From: an uncultured Eubacteriales bacterium
GTDB taxonomy: Bacteria > Bacillota > Clostridia > Oscillospirales > Acutalibacteraceae
Direction: 5' to 3'
Assembly (NCBI GenBank): GCA_902491475.1
Contig: CABUHY010000026.1
Location: 1 to 19,379 of the forward strand
Length of the DNA stretch: 19,379 nt
The position numbers were made by a program, and so were the translations under genes. The notes below the pieces were generated by a model. The model did no database searches. It was not told the DNA's origin and was given only the letters and a program-made list of their open reading frames with translations. Positions within the stretch are counted from its first letter, which is position 1; every line of letters starts with the position of its first letter. Below are positions 15,901-19,379 of this stretch, in pieces.

Positions 15901-15943
15901 CAGGGAGATTAAATTCAGATTTACATTTAAGCCGATTGTTTAA
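12911..15943 (+). CDS. lacZ: Beta-galactosidase, GH2 LacZ type
   Basis: Hydrolyses terminal beta-galactosides by a retaining mechanism. The 1010 residues match the LacZ size and layout: sugar-binding jelly-roll (~50-210), immunoglobulin-like domain (~215-315), TIM barrel (~317-600), then beta-domains ending in the small-chain-type domain. The acid/base Glu451 is in SLGNEAG and the nucleophile Glu521 in FLCEYCHAMG; DEADIETHG and RTSHYPPDP are also conserved. There is no signal peptide, so it is cytoplasmic and acts on imported sugars. AGGAGG (12897-12902) lies 8 bases before the ATG. It is divergent from the Crp-family gene and ends in its own terminator. The substrate may be lactose or galacto-oligosaccharides; the downstream GH28 gene makes pectic galactan fragments a reasonable guess. 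Confidence 0.95.
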   Translation: MEYSIKNNNYREFEVFEINKLRPRAYSIPFHSLKKLKSTDCLTERYQSDMVTVLSGEWDFKYYDKMSIMPTHFEPDRVRFDKVKVPSTWQRTGYRPPVYLNTRYEFCLYPPELPEDFAAGVYRKKFNIKDADKIHIVSFLGVVSCLDLYVNGEFVGYSEGAHNSAEFDISDYLVDGENELVAVVRRWSTGTYLECQDMFRENGIFRDVLLYEYDGCYVNDYEIKTKNVGGANYDLHTCVDLHGELENCTVKVELFDKDKCILSEEKPAEHHVCFDFANVSVTEWNAEIPYIYEMYITLKRDNKTVSVTRNYTGFKSVEIVGDVFKFNKKAIKFKGVNHHDTNAKNGYVMSADDIKLDLTLMKQFNVNAVRTSHYPPDPMLLTLADIMGFYVVDEADIETHGTGSIGPNHIYKPNLISNDVKWANRYMDRVCRMYYRDRNHPSITMWSLGNEAGGYKCQDICYMFLNGMCPEIPVHYEGAIRTRRVGYDVVSEMYTSSQNCEKTGKKERGKKYIGKPLFLCEYCHAMGVGPGCLEDYWNIFYKYENLMGGCIWEWADHAVWHDLSDPKNKYAYEYTYGGDHGEKMHDNNFCVDGLMYPDRTPHTGAYEMKAVYRPLRLEMLSQNRFKLWNTNSFKSSDYIKINWSLMKNGVEKESGTVEKTVLPGSSEIITVPYSKPDSLTDDYQLNISYVDETGFEVAAEQFILQDVARETKVPVSKNLTVMETPESVGISFENGKAVFNKTTGELASYTHNGKELINSMPAGGTKGFLPNVYRAPIDNDSHGAAPKWSVKKLSHAKPEFVSLAFENKGDEVIVSVKYNIVSNRKKLYKSDIVYTVLSDGTVSVMTNLVREPFSDKDIPRFGLTVELPPELKYVQYYGRGEKENLCDMNRHSPVGVYKSTVEEMHEPYILPQDNGNHGGTKYLKLTDSDGKGIEFVADPKFSFSVHNYTQALLVKAQHREDLKDENTTFVSLDGFHRGAGTNSCGPDTLEKYRFVFDREIKFRFTFKPIV

Positions 15944-15953
15944 TCGCACACTT

Positions 15954-15990
15954 GATGCACACTTTATTTGAAGTGTGCATCATTTTTATT
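15954..15990 (+). terminator. Intrinsic terminator after the beta-galactosidase gene
   Basis: GATGCACACTT (15954-15964), loop TATTTG and AAGTGTGCATC (15971-15981) make a perfect 11 bp stem followed by ATTTTTATT. It separates the beta-galactosidase transcript from the next two genes. Confidence 0.93.
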
Positions 15991-15996
15991 GTTCAG

Positions 15997-16019
15997 ATAA
16001 ATATTCATAAAATATTTAT
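15997..16019. repeat. Inverted repeat just upstream of a -35 box, candidate operator
   Basis: ATAAATATT (15997-16005) and AATATTTAT (16011-16019) are perfect 9 bp arms around CATAA. The repeat ends on the first base of the -35 box of the promoter driving the DXS-like gene. It is all A/T apart from one C in the centre, so chance occurrence is possible. Confidence 0.45.
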
Positions 16020-16047
16020 TGATAAGAAAAGGTAAATCATATATAAT
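16019..16047 (+). promoter_or_regulatory. Sigma-A promoter of the DXS-like/GH28 operon
   Basis: TTGATA (16019-16024), a 17-base spacer and TATAAT (16042-16047): eleven of twelve consensus bases. The predicted start is near 16054, about 24 bases before the ATG. Confidence 0.88.
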
Positions 16048-16077
16048 ATAGCGAACAAAACAGAAAGGATGTTTCAT

Positions 16078-17829
16078 ATGAATTACAGATTTTTAGACAA
16101 GATAAACACCCCGGACGATGTAAAAAAGCTTTCATATGAGGAGCTTTGCGTCCTTGCAGACGAAATGCGTTCGGCACTTATAGAAAAGCTCAGCACTCAC
16201 GGCGGACATATCGGTCCGAACCTCGGTTTTGTTGAGGCAAGCGTTGCGCTCCACTATGTTTTTAACTCGCCGAAGGATAAATTTGTATTTGATGTTTCGC
16301 ACCAGTCATACTGCCATAAAATGCTCACGGGCAGAGCTCTTGCGTTTACAGACAAAGCTCATTACGACGATGTTTCGGGTTATTCCGAGCCATCGGAGAG
16401 CGAACACGACTTCTTTACGGTCGGTCACACCTCAACCTCGATAAGCCTTGCCTCGGGTCTTGCAAGAGCAAGAGACCTTGCGGGCGGAAAAGAAAACATT
16501 GTTGCTGTAATCGGAGACGGCTCATTGAGCGGCGGCGAAGCGCTTGAGGGCTTAGACTACCTCGGCGAGCAGAACACCAATTTCATAGTTGTGCTCAACG
16601 ACAACGGGATGTCCATTGCCGAAAATCACGGCGGAATTTATAAAAACCTCCGCCTTTTGAGGGAGACAAACGGCAAAGCCGAGTGCAATATGTTCAAGGC
16701 TTGGGGCTTCGACTATGTTTATGTTGAAAACGGTAATGATATTGCTTCGCTTATCAAGGCTTTTGAGAGCGTAAAGGACACGGATCATTCGGTTGTCGTT
16801 CACATTCATACTCTCAAAGGCAAGGGCTTGCCCTACGCCGAAAAAGACCCCGAAAATTATCATGCGGGCGGTCCGTTTGATGTTGAGAGTGGTAAATTTC
16901 TTTACACTTCGGACGAAGAGGATTACAGCGACATTATCGGCGAATATCTTATGAAAAAGATTGAAAACGACCCCTCGGTTGCCGTTATAAACGCCGCTAC
17001 GCCGACAGTTCTCGGTTTCACAAAGGAAAACAGAGAAAAGGCGGGCAAGCAGTTTATCGATGTGGGCATCGCAGAGGAAAACGCCGTCGCTATGGCGTCG
17101 GGTATCGCAACCTACGGCGGCAAGGCTGTCTGGGGCGCATACAGCACCTTTGCGCAGCGCACCTACGACCAGATTTCGCAGGATGTCTGCATAAACAACA
17201 GCCCCGTTACAATGCTTCTGTTCGGTGCGTCCGTAAACTTTATGAACGATGTAACACACCTCGGATTTTACGATATTCCGATGCTTTCAAACATTCCGAA
17301 CCTTGTATATCTCGCTCCGACAAACAAGGAGGAGCTTATAGCAATGACCGATTGGTCGATAGAACAGACAAAGTATCCCGTTGCAATCCGTGTACCCGTT
17401 GAGGTTACTCATACAAACGAGCCTGTCGAAAAGGATTACAGCGTTCTCAACCGTTATCTTACCGTAAACGAGGGCAGTGAAATTGCGATAATCGCAGTCG
17501 GAAGCTTTTGGAAGCTCGGCGAAGAAACCGCAAAGGCTGTCGAAAAGAAAACAGGCGTGCGCCCCACACTTATCAATCCGAGATACCTTACGGGAATTGA
17601 CGAAAAAACGCTCAACGGCTTGAAGAAAAACCACAGCCTTGTAATTACGCTTGAGGACGGCATACTTGACGGCGGCTTCGGCGAAAAGATTGCAAGATTT
17701 TACGGAGACAGCGATATGAAGGTTCGCTGTTACGGACTTAAAAAGGAATTTCTTGACCGTTACGACCCCGAGGAAATCCTCAAAAAGAACGGTCTTACCG
17801 CCGAACAGATAACATCCGATATAAAATAA
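16078..17829 (+). CDS. DXS-like thiamine-diphosphate enzyme (transketolase superfamily)
   Basis: A 583-residue cytoplasmic enzyme most like 1-deoxy-D-xylulose-5-phosphate synthase. Family landmarks: HGGHIGPNLG (His44 matching the catalytic His49 of E. coli Dxs), the ThDP/metal motif GDGSLSGGEALEG (146 on) with NDN at 174-176, TLKGKGLPYAEKD, and the pyrimidine-domain GIAEENA (Glu333, matching Glu370). It is shorter than usual Dxs (about 620-635). Several substrate-side segments differ: the DRAGLVG-type segment reads FGASVNFMND, though the following TH is kept, and RYPRG reads RVPVE. It may be a paralogue acting on another sugar phosphate rather than in isoprenoid synthesis. The start is ATG 16078, with GAAAGG 9 bases upstream; ATG 16069 touches that site and is rejected. 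The GH28 gene follows by 15 bases. Confidence 0.85.
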   Translation: MNYRFLDKINTPDDVKKLSYEELCVLADEMRSALIEKLSTHGGHIGPNLGFVEASVALHYVFNSPKDKFVFDVSHQSYCHKMLTGRALAFTDKAHYDDVSGYSEPSESEHDFFTVGHTSTSISLASGLARARDLAGGKENIVAVIGDGSLSGGEALEGLDYLGEQNTNFIVVLNDNGMSIAENHGGIYKNLRLLRETNGKAECNMFKAWGFDYVYVENGNDIASLIKAFESVKDTDHSVVVHIHTLKGKGLPYAEKDPENYHAGGPFDVESGKFLYTSDEEDYSDIIGEYLMKKIENDPSVAVINAATPTVLGFTKENREKAGKQFIDVGIAEENAVAMASGIATYGGKAVWGAYSTFAQRTYDQISQDVCINNSPVTMLLFGASVNFMNDVTHLGFYDIPMLSNIPNLVYLAPTNKEELIAMTDWSIEQTKYPVAIRVPVEVTHTNEPVEKDYSVLNRYLTVNEGSEIAIIAVGSFWKLGEETAKAVEKKTGVRPTLINPRYLTGIDEKTLNGLKKNHSLVITLEDGILDGGFGEKIARFYGDSDMKVRCYGLKKEFLDRYDPEEILKKNGLTAEQITSDIK

Positions 17830-17844
17830 AGCACGGAGATAAAT

Positions 17845-19347
17845 ATGGAAAAGCAAAACGGTTACACGCCCGTAAAAATGGAATTGAAAAGCACGAAAAC
17901 GCTCGGAAAAGCGCCGAGCGAATATCATGCCAACGGCAACGCTACGAGGATTACAAACATTCCTTACGAAAAATATATAAAGCCCGTCAAAGCGCCGTCC
18001 GATTGCGTTGTTCCCGAGATTTCGGAGAGCTTCTCCCCCGAAGAGAATGCGGGAATAATCAACGAATGTATAAAGTCGTTAAAATTCGGCGGAACGGTAT
18101 ATATTCCGAGCGGAGAATATAAAATTTCCACCGTAACCTTAAAAAGCAATATGACGCTCTTTGTCTCCGAAAAGGCAAAGCTTGTGTCATTAAGCTATGA
18201 GGAAAACGAAAAAAGCAATTCTCCCCTTTTCGGCGGCGTTGTATTTGCGCTTAATGCGGAAAATGTAACCGTTACGGGCGGCGGCAGGATAAGCGGCAAC
18301 GGAGAGAGCTACACAAAAGAGCCCGAAATATCCGAGCCTCTTTATGCGCTTGAAGAGTTTAACCTGTATACAAGAATTATCGAAGCAAGAAAGAGAATAC
18401 GCTTTTTCAAAACGAATAACAGATACAGTATCCTCAAATTCAAAAACTGCAAAAACATAACCGTTGACGGCATAATTCTCGACGAGTCGGCAAGCTGGAC
18501 GCTTGTTACCGAAAACTGCGACAATGTAACAATCAAAAACACGGTGCTCGACAACAATATGAGAGTTGCCAACACCGACGGCATAGACCTGTGCGGCGGA
18601 GACGGCTGCGTTATTAAAAACTGCTTTATCGCAACGGGCGACGACGCAATCGTATTAAAGCCCATATACGGAAAAATCAGCAATGTCAGTATCAAAAACT
18701 GCGTTATGACCACCTTTGCAAATTGGTTCAAAATCGGCACCGAGTCGCCCTACGATGTTGAAAATATCGAGATGAACAACTGCAAATTCTTCCTGCCCGA
18801 CGGTATTACGGGCGGATATTCGGGCATTGCCGTAGAGTCGGCAGACGGTGCGAACATAAAGAATGTAAAAATAAGCGATATTGAAATGTACGGCGTCAGC
18901 TCCCCTGTTCTTATTTGGCTCGGCAACAGGCTGAAATACGATTTCAACAAAGAGGTCGGAAGCATTAAAGACATTCACATTTCAAATGTTACGGCATACA
19001 ACACAGAATTGCCGTCCGCCGTAACGGGCTGCAAAGCCGACGGCAAAGTGTACAGCGTGCAAAATGTGAAGTTTGAAAACATCAGGGCTTTTTACCGCAA
19101 CACACGGGAAAACCTTACCGTTCGGGAAGAACCGAGCGACATTTCAATGGACGGCTACCCCGAAATATCAAGAATTTCGCATTTTTATCACAACTCCCAC
19201 GAGGAGAGCGAATACTGGGATTTGCCCTGTTACTCGCTCTTTGTAAGATACGCCGAAAACATAGATTATTCGGACTTCAAAACAGTTCCGAGGGAATCTT
19301 CAAAGCTCCGGGAGTTCTGTATCAAATCAAAACCACTAGTAAACTAG
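17845..19347 (+). CDS. GH28 polygalacturonase-like beta-helix glycosidase
   Basis: A 500-residue right-handed parallel beta-helix protein, repeats visible as successive N-V-x-I-K-N-like turns. The family's three catalytic aspartates are present: NTDGIDL (Asp245) and GDDA (Asp266, Asp267). The usual GHGxSIGS histidine motif is replaced by ANWFKIGT (Asn293 at the His position), and the RIK substrate-binding motif reads IAV, so it belongs to a divergent GH28 subgroup of unclear substrate, perhaps rhamnogalacturonan or other decorated pectin fragments. No signal peptide is seen, implying cytoplasmic action on oligosaccharides. GGAG lies upstream of the ATG, 15 bases after the DXS-like stop. The last codons (KPLVN and the TAG stop) fall inside a hairpin that may belong to an inserted element, so the natural C-terminus may differ. 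Confidence 0.88.
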   Translation: MEKQNGYTPVKMELKSTKTLGKAPSEYHANGNATRITNIPYEKYIKPVKAPSDCVVPEISESFSPEENAGIINECIKSLKFGGTVYIPSGEYKISTVTLKSNMTLFVSEKAKLVSLSYEENEKSNSPLFGGVVFALNAENVTVTGGGRISGNGESYTKEPEISEPLYALEEFNLYTRIIEARKRIRFFKTNNRYSILKFKNCKNITVDGIILDESASWTLVTENCDNVTIKNTVLDNNMRVANTDGIDLCGGDGCVIKNCFIATGDDAIVLKPIYGKISNVSIKNCVMTTFANWFKIGTESPYDVENIEMNNCKFFLPDGITGGYSGIAVESADGANIKNVKISDIEMYGVSSPVLIWLGNRLKYDFNKEVGSIKDIHISNVTAYNTELPSAVTGCKADGKVYSVQNVKFENIRAFYRNTRENLTVREEPSDISMDGYPEISRISHFYHNSHEESEYWDLPCYSLFVRYAENIDYSDFKTVPRESSKLREFCIKSKPLVN

Positions 19348-19379
19348 TGGTTTGCACAGGCCCTATAAGGGCCGCCTAC
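19330..19379. mobile_element. Pair of perfect hairpins at the right edge, possible end of a small mobile or repeat element
   Basis: AAACCACTAG (19330-19339) and CTAGTGGTTT (19344-19353) form a perfect 10 bp stem with a TAAA loop; five bases later GGCCCT (19359-19364) and AGGGCC (19368-19373) form a second stem. No T-tract follows, so this is not a standard terminator. Tandem subterminal hairpins resemble ends of IS200/IS605-like or REP-like elements. The element, if real, continues beyond the window; no transposase is visible here. Confidence 0.45.

Noticed and set aside
15954..15981. Shared ACACTTTATTT between the beta-galactosidase terminator and the palindrome at 12769-12800, considered as a common regulator site.
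   Set aside because: The first is a perfect stem-loop with a T-tract and is fully explained as a terminator; an 11-base A/T-rich match is weak evidence.
16552..17259. A 235-codon open frame on the minus strand within the DXS-like gene.
   Set aside because: Same reasoning: a shadow of a well-supported coding frame with no recognisable domain.

Overview
The window looks like a chromosomal segment of a low-to-middle GC Clostridia species, probably an Oscillospiraceae/Ruminococcaceae-type gut anaerobe. This is inferred from strong Shine-Dalgarno sites, consensus sigma-A promoters, the ftsE-ftsX-M23-S41 gene order, a PucR/CdaR-type regulator and plant-polysaccharide enzymes. No species-level marker was identified.

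The first two thirds (1-12758) are read entirely from the minus strand. In transcription order they hold: a Crp/Fnr-family regulator with a NitT/TauT-type ABC importer (lipoprotein, permease, short ATPase); two tandem paralogous membrane-anchored small proteins sharing a His/Cys3 motif; a PucR/CdaR-type regulator; a cell-wall operon (ftsE, ftsX, a coiled-coil M23 hydrolase, an S41-protease homologue, an unrecognised 272-residue protein); and greA-lysS, with lysS running off the left edge only a few codons short of its end. FtsEX is known to control coiled-coil/M23 peptidoglycan hydrolases, so the first three genes of that operon form a recognisable division or wall-remodelling unit.

The last third (12911-19347) is read from the plus strand: a LacZ-type GH2 beta-galactosidase with its own terminator, then a DXS-like thiamine-diphosphate enzyme followed by a GH28 polygalacturonase-like enzyme under a near-consensus promoter. 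No signal peptide is visible on any of the three, which suggests cytoplasmic breakdown of imported galactose- and galacturonate-containing (pectin-like) oligosaccharides. No transporter or regulator for this cluster is in the window. The right edge carries two adjacent perfect hairpins that overlap the end of the GH28 gene and look like the end of a small mobile or repeat element.

The most notable features are: an S41 homologue lacking both catalytic Ser and Lys; an FtsE with a roughly 100-residue acidic C-terminal tail; an intrinsic terminator whose stem contains the next gene's ribosome-binding site; a hairpin at the predicted start of the ftsE transcript; a palindrome abutting the -10 box of the Crp-ABC operon; the paired His/Cys3 proteins; and the DXS-like enzyme in a sugar cluster. 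No CRISPR array, tRNA, rRNA, integrase or complete insertion sequence was seen. No gene-free stretch exceeds 300 bases.
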